From positions 66,377,787 through 66,441,786 of the forward strand of contig NC_091121.1 in the NCBI RefSeq assembly GCF_040183065.1: a stretch of DNA of 64,000 bases, in the 5' to 3' direction. Of this stretch, positions 1 through 10,800 are shown in pieces (position 1 is the first letter of the stretch; each line of letters opens with the position of its first letter). The stretch is from Periplaneta americana (taxonomy: Eukaryota; Arthropoda; Insecta; Blattodea; Blattidae). Under the pieces are notes generated by a model that saw nothing but the letters and a program-made list of their open reading frames with translations, did no database searches and was not told where the DNA came from. Position numbers and translations under genes: made by a program.

Positions 1-57
1 TTTCTTCTCCTAAGAAGTGTTACTGTAATGTCGCGAACCATGTATACCATATTTCAG

Positions 58-250
58 TGAGAAATATAACAATAATCCAGGGGGCTGGTCTGTGAGAGGA
101 TTACTGTTTGGTAGCCGAGTAGGTATAACTAAGTATACCTGGAATATTTTAAAGGAACTCGGCATTCCTTACAGAATATTAGAACAAAAGATTGTCACTG
201 TTAGTAAGGACTCATTGTATATTTTACATGGACATCTTTACTACACCTAA
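58..250 (+). CDS. Last coding exon of an unidentified gene (partial)
   Basis: An acceptor (ATTTCAG, 51-57) is followed by an open frame starting in phase at 59 that gives 63 residues and a TAA at 248-250. A poly(A) signal AATAAA lies only 9 bases later (259-264). The peptide reads like a conserved globular protein end (GGWSVRGLLFGSRVG, then SLYILHGHLYYT at the C-terminus). It does not resemble the LINE or transposase debris elsewhere in the window. I do not recognise the family. The rest of the gene lies left of the window. It is oddly placed, because the next + strand coding exon (7824) is an internal exon of ANO8, so this exon may sit inside a large ANO8 intron, be a retrocopy, or mark an assembly join. 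Confidence 0.55.
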
Positions 251-451
251 ATTAATATAATAAATTGTGACATTTTCATACTAATTTATTTATATTATTG
301 TTAAATTCCATGTTTTAATTTTTACGTGTTCTTAAATGATTCTGTTACATCAACTATGTTCAAATTTCCATTATACACTCTCTTCTAGAATTCAGGATCT
401 TTTTGACCCCTGCATTTTTAGGCTGATGTTTGTTCTTTTGAATAAATATTT

Positions 452-493
<42 letters not shown>

Positions 494-840
494 TCTTTTT
501 TATAAAGGAATTTTCTGTGATAACACAGGTTTCCTCAACCAAAATATATTTTCTTTCTAAAGTTCTCTCGGTCTAGCCAGTCTTCATCTGTCAGGTTTCT
601 TTTCTGCACAATCTTCATTTCCTCTGCCCATGTGGGTTATGGTCTATCTCTCTTCCTTCTTCCTTCTGGTTTACAAATTAGGGCTTCTCTATTTAATCTA
701 TTTTTTCTTCTCATAACATGCCCGTACCATCTTAACTGCATTTCTTCTATTACTTTAACAATATCTTCTGTAACACCTGTTTTCTCTCGTACTATTTTTT
801 ATTTTTTCCCTCTTTTAAATTTTTGCCGAACACCTTAGAT
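251..840. other. Intergenic; poly(A) signal and TTA microsatellite
   Basis: No gene is seen. It holds the AATAAA at 259-264 for the preceding exon, a TTA-repeat tract at about 450-492, and pyrimidine-rich sequence up to the hAT-like element. The short ORFs at 336-560 and 632-838 are low-complexity readings. Confidence 0.5.
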
Positions 841-1136
841 CAGCTATTTTCAACTGGTGTTCGCAAATGATAGGCTGGTGTGCCGCGAGAAAATGAAAAT
901 AGTAAAGATTGTTGTAGTAAATTGGAAAAATAAAAGTGGAAAGAGTACCGGTAATGAAAAAGTGAGTCCACAAAAGTCAACTTTCAGTGAATGCGACACA
1001 AGTAAACATTAGTAAAGTCATTTCCTCTAAAACCCTCAAAATTCGTCCATGGTTAGGATCCACTGGTTTAGATTATATGAGTGTGCCGCGGGATTTTAAA
1101 TTACACATTTAGTGTGCCACATGTTGAAAAAGATTG
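841..1136. mobile_element. hAT-type MITE with 8-bp target duplication
   Basis: A 296-bp non-autonomous element. Its left end CAGCTATTTTCAACTGGTG and the reverse complement of its right end (CAATCTTTTTCAACATGTG) match at 13 of 19 positions. It is flanked by a perfect 8-bp direct repeat CCTTAGAT (833-840 and 1137-1144), the target-site size of hAT elements. Internal GTGTGCCGCG motifs recur in a second, inverted copy at 24034. There is no coding capacity. Confidence 0.8.
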
Positions 1137-1166
1137 CCTTAGATAATCCATCTCTGTAACCTTCAA

Positions 1167-1167
<1 letters not shown>

Positions 1168-1238
<71 letters not shown>
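1168..1238. repeat. (TTA)n microsatellite
   Basis: About 70 bp of almost uninterrupted TTA/ATT trinucleotide, one of many such tracts in the window (for example 450-492, 12783-12811, 29445-29484, 39672-39709). Confidence 0.9.
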
Positions 1239-1889
1239 TATGAACATGAATAACATTTATGTTTCACTTCGTTTCAAAATTATTTTCATACATAATAATT
1301 TTGTGTTGTGAATTATTTCAAGTATTAGTAGGCTTACTTGTTATTTTCTTTATTTTACAATATGTAAATTCTTAACTGTTTTCTTAAGCTGCTGCCTGCA
1401 TTTCATTTGAATTTTATAGCAATGGAAAATATTTTGCTTCTTAAAATATATTCTGATTGTATTTATGATGTATAAACATACGTGCTTCTGCTCTTTTGGG
1501 CTGCAATGTCTAATGTAGTAACGATCTAATGAATTAAATAAATAAATTTGAATTGAACATAGGCCTAGTATGTTGACAAATATTAGGTGAGAAAATATTT
1601 ACATGCTGTATAAAAAACATTGAAAAATGAAACATTAGCTCCGAAATGCCAAAATATGTTACAAAACCAGTGTAAATCCGAAGGCGACATCATATAGGTA
1701 ATGTAACTGTAAAGGAAGACATATTGAAGAAAGCAATAAATGTATCTGAAATTTTAAAACATGTTATCATACACAAGGTGTAATCGATATGTACTAAAAG
1801 GAGGAAAGATAAAAGAAAGGATTAAACTTTCGAGTATATTATGTTTTCTTTATGTGTGTCGGTTGTGAAATGTAACATATATAAATTAT

Positions 1890-2634
1890 TTGAATTGAAT
1901 TGAATTTAAAAAGGGAAGGGCTATGACAGCCCTAGTACTGCGACCTGAGAGATCTATTGCGCATCCCGTCATAATATCCTAACAGTCCAATAATTTCATG
2001 TTCTTAATGGATTGAATCAAACTATGGACTGGAACAGTTGATAGCTCTTCAAGCTTTGGAAAATGTTTTCCAAAGATGAGAGCTCTTTGATGGGCGAGTG
2101 CATTGCAGTCACACAACAGATGAGCTACAGACTCATCTCCCTGTGTACAACGAGCACAGGCTGGCTTGATATTATGTCTCATTCTGTACAGATTCTTCTT
2201 GAGGGCACAGTGTCCTGTAAGGAATCTGACTGCCCAGCAGAGCTGTTTCTTGCTCAATTTTAACAAATCACTTGACCTGCTTTTATTACAATCTCTTATG
2301 AGAGCCTTAGAGCGTCTGCAGCCCTCACTTTCAGTAGTTTTTGTGTTTCTTGAGAGCCCAGTCCCTGATAATCTGCTTTATTGGTCTTTGAGATATCTGA
2401 AAGTATAAGAATATGTCTACGATTGTAGCTCTTCCTAATACTTTCCCTGACACTGGCTAAGATAGCAAAAATCTCAGCTTGAAAGACTGTGGCATATTGA
2501 CCCAAGCTAAAAGAAAGCTTGGTGCCATTTCCAAATAATCCAGCACTAATTTCTGGCTTGGTTTTGGAACCATCAGTGTACAAGACTAGTCCCTTATATA
2601 AATCATTTAGTTTCACTTGTACAGTTCCTGACAA
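1890..2634 (-). mobile_element. LINE 3' end with RNase H domain (I/R1-like), degraded
   Basis: The minus strand encodes a retroelement RNase H: YTDGSK with the first catalytic Asp, FQAEIFAIL with the Glu, and ILSD with the last Asp. In another frame follows the usual LINE C-terminal tail, with LTGHCALKKNLYR and a CARC...H...C knuckle (1979-2266). After the stop comes a short 3' UTR ending in TTCAA/TTGAA repeats near 1890, typical of I-clade LINE tails. The 5' part is missing and the frame is broken between the RNase H and the knuckle. The element is a dead, 5'-truncated copy. Confidence 0.8.
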
Positions 2635-2640
2635 TTAAAA

Positions 2641-4472
2641 TATTCTGATTCTGAATCAGTAAAATTCAAAATTGTCTGTTTGGTTTAATATACAGTATGT
2701 AGATATAAAATTCATTAATTACTTCTTAACATTGTTCTCACGTAATTTCCAAATATTTAAAACTCCATAAATAGTACTAATCAGTAATTAAACATCGATC
2801 GTACTAAGTGAATTTGTTTTGAGTTATGACGCGAATGCTGTGTTCTTAGTAAAAGTTTTTAAGAGAAGCTATGAGTTAATACGTAACACTGTTGGCATGA
2901 CTTCGTATATGTATGTGTTGCACCTCTGTGTTAGGTTATGCCTGCGAATGTATCATTATTTTTTGAAACTCTTAACTCTGTTCAGTAATGCAGGTGAGAA
3001 AAATGGCACAAACACTCTGATAATGGAAAAAGCAATAATATATTGCTGTCCTTTATGAAACATTACAGGTTTTGTGTATAGAATATGAATGGTACTTTCA
3101 AGTGTACTTATTTTAAATATTTACTGTATGTTAAAATGTTATTCACCATAACTTAATCCTTTCCCATTGAAATAAAAATAACAAAAGTTTTATACATCGT
3201 GTTTTAAATGATCAACACTGATAATTAAAGTGATTCATATAGCTTTCGTAACCTTTCGGAAATTATTTTTGCATGTATTAAATTAACATTTAATATTTAT
3301 TAATACTGTTGTTGTTTTCTGTGGGAAAGGATGCTGTATTACATTATTAATTTGTTCACATTCAGACGTTTGTAATATAAGCGTTACATCTTGAGTTACA
3401 TAAATTGCATGTTAAGCAGCAATTCAACAGAAAAAGATTCAGAAGAGGTTGGGTCAAGGAGTGGCATTATCACTTGCACAGCATTTAAGAAGCTGTTTAA
3501 GTTGGCGCTGAAAATGGAAAAGAAAATTACTCGTTTCACGACCATTTCTAATAGAGGAGAAGACACTTACTTGCGAGGTAGAGGCCCTACACATACATTG
3601 CTAAATAAACATTCCATTCAAATTTTAAGTTTGCTTTCGCTTTATTTTCTAGAGAGATTTGAAATGCTCAGTTGAGTCTCTTGTAGGTTCCCATACCAGT
3701 AAGTGTGGTTTCCATACCAGTAAGTGTGTGTCTTCATTCCTAATTTATAACATTCACATTTGTTTATGAATGTGCATGTACTGAATGTTTTGCGGTTATT
3801 CAACTTGGGTTCATCATGCAGCAGCACATCATACACACTTTATTTTGTTATAAGTGAATATCCTACAAACTCGATGTTTTGAAGCCATTTCCTTTAAAGT
3901 CAGAGGTAGATAGCTGTAATTTCTTCCCTTAGGAGAGAATGGAAATGTACATGATATGACTTACCGGTTATTAATTGCTCATGGAAGTTGAGTTTGTGTG
4001 CGTGAAAAGTAAATGTGAATATTTTATGTTAGGCAGTCAGACGTAAATACGGCTTTGTTTGATTTGTTGAAATGCTGTGAACACGTGTGAGGTGGTGTGA
4101 TTTTTCACACTCTTTGTTGTTTTTCGTATTTTCTTTTAAAGCGGACTGAAGGAGAATAAGAAAGTTTTAGACTACTTTGTGAAGAACAAAATTCTGAAAA
4201 TACTGAACAGAAAACAGAGATGCGTAATATTTAAAATCTGTATTTTGATACTGTATACTCCAGCTTAGAACAAGTTATACAGATAATAAAATATAATGAA
4301 TTAATTCAGAGTCCTTTAGAGTGATTTGAGATACATGAGTCAATAGAGTGGTTGAAAATGTTCGGAGATAATAAGTTCCCCCCCACCATCTCAAAATTCA
4401 AAATTATATTGGGATTACTTAGAGCGCTATCGAATTTGTATTTGGGATTCCTTCCTTGGATATAAATCAGTC
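2641..4472. other. Intergenic, no gene recognised
   Basis: AT-rich sequence with only short, low-complexity ORFs. The ORFs at 2819-3058 and 3391-3675 resemble no family I know. A 20-bp unit with CCATACCAGTAAGTGTG is duplicated in tandem at about 3689-3729. Confidence 0.4.
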
Positions 4473-4604
4473 AGAGCATGTTACTGACGTTACGTCTTCT
4501 AGAGGTGGAGTCATAAACACCAGAGTTTCATTGTTTTTAGAGCATGTTACTGATGACACGTCTTCTAGAGGTGAAGTCACAAACACCAGAGTTCCATTGT
4601 CTTT
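4473..4604. repeat. Tandem duplication, two 66-bp units
   Basis: AGAGCATGTTACTGA opens both units (4473 and 4539). Each unit continues through CGTCTTCTAGAGGTG and AACACCAGAGTT. The period of 66 bp is a multiple of three, so the + strand ORF through it (4456-4653) repeats a 22-residue unit. That is the only reason to wonder about coding; there are no splice sites or homologues to support it. Confidence 0.75.
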
Positions 4605-4914
4605 GAATGTTCATGTCCTGTATGCAGGATATTTTATGTGGTTATTTGTATGAAAGTGTACTCTACTCTTAAAATAAATAGCTTAATTTCATTAAAATAA
4701 TGTAATGATAAGTTTTATTTTTTCATAAGGACAGTGAAAAAATATATTTCTCATTCTTTATCCATACTTCTAATAAGACTTTCCTGAGAAGTTAAATAAT
4801 TATCTAATTATGGATTAAAATTATTTATTCAAAATAGTTCACATTAGTAATTATAAATTGTAGGTTAAGTTCAATCACAGTTTTATAACCACATAAATAC
4901 CTAAAAAAAAAATT

Positions 4915-5125
4915 TAGACTTCTCGCAGATGACGACTGCCTGGCTAAACATCTACATAGGATTGGACTTTATCCATCACCTCTGTCCACTACGCAAACTT
5001 CAGGAAGAAATGGATCACATCATCTCCTATGGTGTTCAGCACATTTTTATAAGCCATATTGTAGAAAAATATTGGAGCAACGAGAGCTAATGACTTCATT
5101 GTCAACAGCTCAACATTAGTAAATA
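4915..5125 (+). mobile_element. LINE C-terminal fragment
   Basis: The + strand reads DDCLAKHLHRIGLY, PSPLCPL and YWSNES, the LINE tail that follows RNase H in arthropod non-LTR elements. Most zinc-knuckle residues are lost. It is a short, broken 3' fragment. Confidence 0.6.
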
Positions 5126-5889
5126 ACACCAATATCCAAACATAAATAAAGTTTTCTCAGACACACCATCTAAAGTACTTTTCGATATTGGTTGGACAAG
5201 AAGAGCAATGAAGCTTGCTAAGCTGCTACCAGTTAACAAGTTCTATTGGCTTAGCATTACGAACTATCATGTCAAAACAAAGAATTAATTGAAATGACAG
5301 TCATATATTATGTTTATGTGAAAGTCAATTATAATTTATATACGTAAAATGTATAAACTTTATCGAACACCCTCACACTTACTTGTATACAATAAAACAA
5401 AATAAAACCAAAGTACAAATGAGCCATTTTGATTAACAATTTATTGTCGGTTGTAATAGATTTCTTACAAAATTACAAAATCTGCTTTTGATGTGTTCAT
5501 CTCCCAAACTAATATTAAACATAACAGTGTGTCAATTGTTACTATTAATAACAAAAACTCAAAGTCCACTGAGCAAATTATTGTTATTAAAATAAGATTA
5601 AAATATCTTAGAGATTAGTTCTTGGGCATGAGTTAGAGTCATCTGTCTTCTGGAAATAATTTATTTTGTCACATGAATGGTTTAGTTAGCAAACATCTGC
5701 CTAAAGTCCATGTTACTTAAATTGGAATGATAGATTTTACACTACGATGTGTACAGTTGTTGCATGGGGATCACAACTCATAGTAGCTTGAAATGGTGCA
5801 CAATGTTAACTGGCTTTTTTCAGTACTTACAATCTCTAAACCTTTTTTGATCTCTTGAATTCTCATTTGGCAGTGTAACAAATAGGACA

Positions 5890-6330
5890 GAAATGCGAAT
5901 GATAAGATTACTGTTGCTGCTACAACTCGTTTCCATAGCTCCATTATCTTAACCTGGACCATGTAAGCACTCGGTCAGTTTTTGCCATTTCTTCTCTCAG
6001 GCTTCATTACAATGTTCCTCTCGGCCTCCCCCTTCTTTCTGCTTCTTATGGATTTCACTCTAGGACCTCTCTTCATTTCTTTCCAGCACCCTTTTATAAT
6101 GCACGTCAAAATCATCTCTATTTCGTCTCCTGACTCTCCAGTCCATAGGCTTTTGGTGGCATCTCTGATGAAGTTGCGTGCTAGATATACAATTGTTAGA
6201 CTACCAAATATGCAGAATATTCCGCTGCTGACAAAAGGCTAGTGTGTCCAACAGTACAAACCATGTTTCACGTCCATAAAGCAGAACCCACCATGACATT
6301 AGAGTTGAAAATGAGCAGTTTTGTCTTAAA
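5890..6330 (-). mobile_element. RTE-type LINE C-terminal fragment
   Basis: Reading the minus strand across frames gives VLLYGRETW, KRVLERNEER, a GRPR-like basic stretch, EEMAKT and finally KIMELWKRVVAA. This matches in order the C-terminal tail of RTE/BovB-like reverse transcriptases (LYGCETW ... GRPRNTW ... LWR.VV). Several stops and frameshifts interrupt it. The ORF at 5771-5962 is the end of this tail. Confidence 0.6.
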
Positions 6331-7823
6331 GATCATTTGATTGGAGTGCTATGTCAAGCAGGAACGTCCGAAGGCTCCTTTTATTTGTTCATTCTTGTGA
6401 CCACACCTGTCTGGGCCTTACTGTCAGGTGTGACCTGAGTGCTTAGGTAGAGATAAGTTAGGGTTACCATATTTCTGTTCACCAAAATGACGGCACTTCG
6501 TTCACCAAAATAAGGACTCTCAATACTGAATTTTACACATAGGTATACTAAATAATCATTAATCTGGATTGTTCGCAAGAAAATAAGCACAAGAATGTTC
6601 GTGTAACTAACATTAAATTGAATGTCTTCTATTATTTTATTTTTTATTGGGTTAATGAATAAAATATTTCTTCCAAACTGATTAATTTATGTCACAGTAA
6701 TTCGAAAGCTTTCTAAAGCTGTTCATACATACGTCATTTTAATACAATCTCTGTTATAACATCACATTTATATTATTATGTGATACTGTACTATTCCGTT
6801 GAACTGATTTTTTGTACCCTTATTTTGGATGAGTTATTGTAAATGTTTTTTAAATTTAATTTAATAAGTGCAGTCTTTCATTGACCATACTTAGCCAATG
6901 TCTTTCCTCAAAGTACTGCATTCAGATAAAAGAAAAAAGTGAACATTAGAATTGTGTGCGAAAATTTGAAAAGAAAAATTATGCAAGTTTTACGAGTGCA
7001 GGAAGTGAAAAATTAAACAATAATATTTCTCTTATTAGCATTATTTTGTATGTGTGGGAGAGGGGAAGTCAATCAATACTGCTTATTTTACCGCACAAAC
7101 TAGTGAATTTTGAAAATTACTGGATGATAACCCTATAGGATGATTAGGATGACATAAGAATTTTGACTTCACTACACAAACTAAAGTAGTGTAAACAGTA
7201 TCCTATTAAATAAAGAGAAAATGTTTTCATCAGGATCAATTCCCAGTCTTTGTGATAAGAGTGTTAGGATTTGATAAGTTATGACTGCACAAATGACATA
7301 CGGTTTTTCATAAGTGCGCGAACTCTAAACAGTGTAATACTAACTGGTAGTTGCTTCTTCTCCAGACTCGGTAAGTAGAAAATTTCGAAGAAATGCTCTC
7401 GGACTAAATTTCAGACGTTTGTTCTGGTCTTTCGAATAGCATTACTGGTAATTAAATTTGACGTTTAATTTAAACATTTAATAACAACTGAAAAGTAGAT
7501 TCATTTAGTTAATTAGTTACTGAAAAAAAACAGACATATTTATTACATTGTTTCCATTGACATGAGTTGTGATACCGAATAGTACACACAGGTCATTCTT
7601 AAGAAGTATAGATTTAGTATTGCTTGTAGTATAGCTCCCAATGCAGTTTGCTTGCAAGGGACCTAAATCCTAAATAATAGCATTAATTACATATTATATA
7701 GTATGTAAACAGAATGTCATGAATGTAGTGTGTGTTTGCATGATTGTGTAGATGCTGTTGTAAGTTACTTTATGCACCCTCATTCAGAGCATACTCAAAT
7801 TGTCTGTCTGCTCTCTGTTTTAG
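6331..7823. other. No gene recognised upstream of the first ANO8 exon
   Basis: AT-rich, unremarkable sequence. I looked here for the ANO8 exon that should precede 7824 (family motif DMENYRL and neighbours) and did not find it. Confidence 0.4.
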
Positions 7824-10800
7824 TTCCAGTTCGTGAATTCCTTTCTGTCGCTCTTCTATATTGCTTTTTATCTACAAGACATGGAAAAATTGAGAGAGGT
7901 AAGTTCAAAAAGAAAATGTGCAGTTTATTCGTATTCTGTTTGTTTCACTGAATCTGGAGGAAGAAGAATAAATTCATATAGATTTATTGATATAAATTTG
8001 CTGTTACTTATAGTGTTCATTGCTCAATATTTCACTGATGTCTTGATGATCGTGCAACTTGTGTATACAATACATTAATGAAACAATTCCAGATTTATTT
8101 AAACATGTGTAACATAGTAATACTAGGACATTCGAGAAGTAATGGCAACACTTTTATTATTATAAACTAAATTTACATAGGATATTTTTAGAATTATATA
8201 CTGGTACAGTATTTAAAAAACAGCCCTTTGCCATGCCTGCAACACGTTGACATTCCTAAGAAGACAGTGCTCTTTATCTGCCCCATCTTTTTTGGACACC
8301 TCTCTCACCAAGCGTTCTAAAGCCATTACAATGTCAACTCTTGCCTGAAAGCGAATGTTTCACAGAAGTTCTTTTATTTTGGAGAATAAGTCATAATCAC
8401 AAGGATTCATATCTGGTGAATTTACTGGGTATGCGAGTACTTTTCAGTTCCATCTTCTTAACAAATTGGTCATCGTATATGCTACATGACAGAGAGTATT
8501 ATCATGTAACACAATAGAACTCTCTTCAATGACCTGTTTTAGTTTACGATGCAATGCAGATGCAAATGATCGAAGTAATTAGAGTAATAAGTTGTATTTA
8601 ATTTACTCTTATATGAGGACGTACTGCATGCACAAATTTATCCTTCATAGTCGTACCACACAATGATCATTACTTTCAAAGGATCCTACATTGCACGACA
8701 TATTTGTAAGCACTGCTGTTCTGGGTGTCACCATTCACGTGATTGTCTCAGCTCAGGCAGATATGAACGCAAACATGTCGCATCCGTTGTGAAATGCGAC
8801 AAAGAAAAACTATATCTTTACGTTCATATCACTACAGAAGCACTCTTGCTGTCGAAATGTGCTTCCATATCTGTGTAGCAGTTAGACTGTGCAAAATTCA
8901 GCGAGGACAGACTTAGAGCATATTCAGCTGCTTCACTAAAATTGTGTTAACAGATAGTGCTATGATATCAACTTCGTTTGAGAGTTTCACACATGTTCAA
9001 CTTCTGTTGTCTTCGAATAAAGCACCTACAGACTTAACGTGAACATTGCGACTTCAGTGATGAGACTACCAGTACAAGGTTTGTTTTCATATTTCTGTCT
9101 TCCATTATGAAAGGCTTATACCCGCCCAGCAATAGTTTGATATGGTAGGATGCTCTCCCGTGAGCTTCTTGTAATACCCTAAAGCAACCCTGGGCACAGT
9201 GGGGAAGTAAAATGGAACTTAGAAACCCCCACCCATTTTCTTTTTGCTTACACTGACTTATAAAAAAAAGCACAATAGGCACTGTGCATCAGTGATGGAT
9301 TTCAGGTGATCAGCGAGAGCCGAAAGTTCGTAAAAGCCTTATACAATCCGTTACTGAGCAATACTTACTTCCTGTGTACTCGTCTCAGCCAGGGAAAGTG
9401 GAGTGGGGAGGTAAGGGGAAATTTGCAGTGCCTCAATTGAATTAATAGTGCCCAGACCTGCCCTAAAGCATTGAGTTATGCTCTTTCCCAAGCAACTTGG
9501 ATTTTGATGAAGCACCTTTGTTCATACTGTAACTTTTTATACAAAACAAGAATGTAACTTTTATTCAAAGCAACAATAATCACTTTCTATAATCGAATGT
9601 AAACACTCCCATCAACAATGGGATTTCCACTCCACACAGCAACACAGTATTCGTTATTGCACTCCACAGACGACAATGACAATTTACTTGGATTATTGAG
9701 AACAACAATATACTGCTAATCTTAACTAATGTTCACAAAGCACTATTTACAAGTCAGAACTGTCAGTTCTCAGTTCACAGTTCGTTTGTCTTGGCTAGTT
9801 CTTCTAGCTCAGTCACTCGAGTTCGCAGTATCTCGAATCCCAGACCTTCAAAGACAGTCCACTGAACTTCGAACTCAGGTCCCCCAATTGCGGTCCACTG
9901 CACTCAAACTCAGGACTTCGGACGCTCACACAGCTGCGGACACACTCAAGTCGAACTCCGGTCTCGAAGCTGGCTTCACTGCTACACAAGACTGGCTGGC
10001 TTGCTGTCCACCGACTATAACAACAACAACTACTCGTTCACTTGCCCCTCTCCTTTTATAACCAAACCATAGTTTCCAGAGAGTACAATACTGGAAATTT
10101 CTACGGATGTCCAGAAGATGGCACCCCTCGAATTCTTTGGATTTCTCCCCTCACTGCCGCGGTTGCTATCTCTCCTCTCCTCTCTACGCCACAGCACATG
10201 TCCCAGGAAGCAGATGCGCGCGCAACTTCTGCGCCGAACCACGGCCGACCTTGCCCTTCTTCTGCCGGTCGTGAGATCGAATCTCACGTGGCTGTCACAA
10301 TACTTAATGATCATGCTTTTAGAGCAGTATTAATAATACACATACACACACACACACACACAAAAGTGTAGACCACTTAGTTCGTTAGACTATCAGAGTG
10401 CACTACTGACAGTGAATCCACATTACACTCGTATTGAATAATGATGGAGAATTTTTGGGATGTCACAGGAGAATCGGAGTACCCAGAGAAAATCCCTGTG
10501 CTGCCTGAACCACAGGTTTGCCCAACACAAGTTATAAATTCAGGATGGAGCAGGATATGAAGCAGGGTCCCCTGGCTTATAAGCCCAGCATTCTAGCACT
10601 GAGCCACTATAGTGGTTGCTTACTACACACAAGAAAACAGTTGATGTACTCACAAAATATTATTTGGAGAATTTCAATACGATTGATTTATACAACAATG
10701 GTTGGTCTGTAACACTATAAGCTTTTAATGATCACCACTAGGAGCGCTCATTTGCATTGTTGTTGCTATTACTTTTTAATGCTGTTGTATATTTAGCTTT

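Noticed and set aside
5831-5944. MELWKRVVAATVILSFAFLS reading on the minus strand with a good GTAAGT donor, as the signal-anchor first exon of a new gene
   Set aside because: The preceding sequence is an RTE-like LINE tail in several frames, and the KIMELWKRVVAA part is the usual end of that tail. The hydrophobic stretch and the donor look like chance.
10030-10371. Overlapping ORFs of about 110 aa on both strands
   Set aside because: They lie within the solo LTR, which is GC-richer than the surroundings and so stays open by chance.
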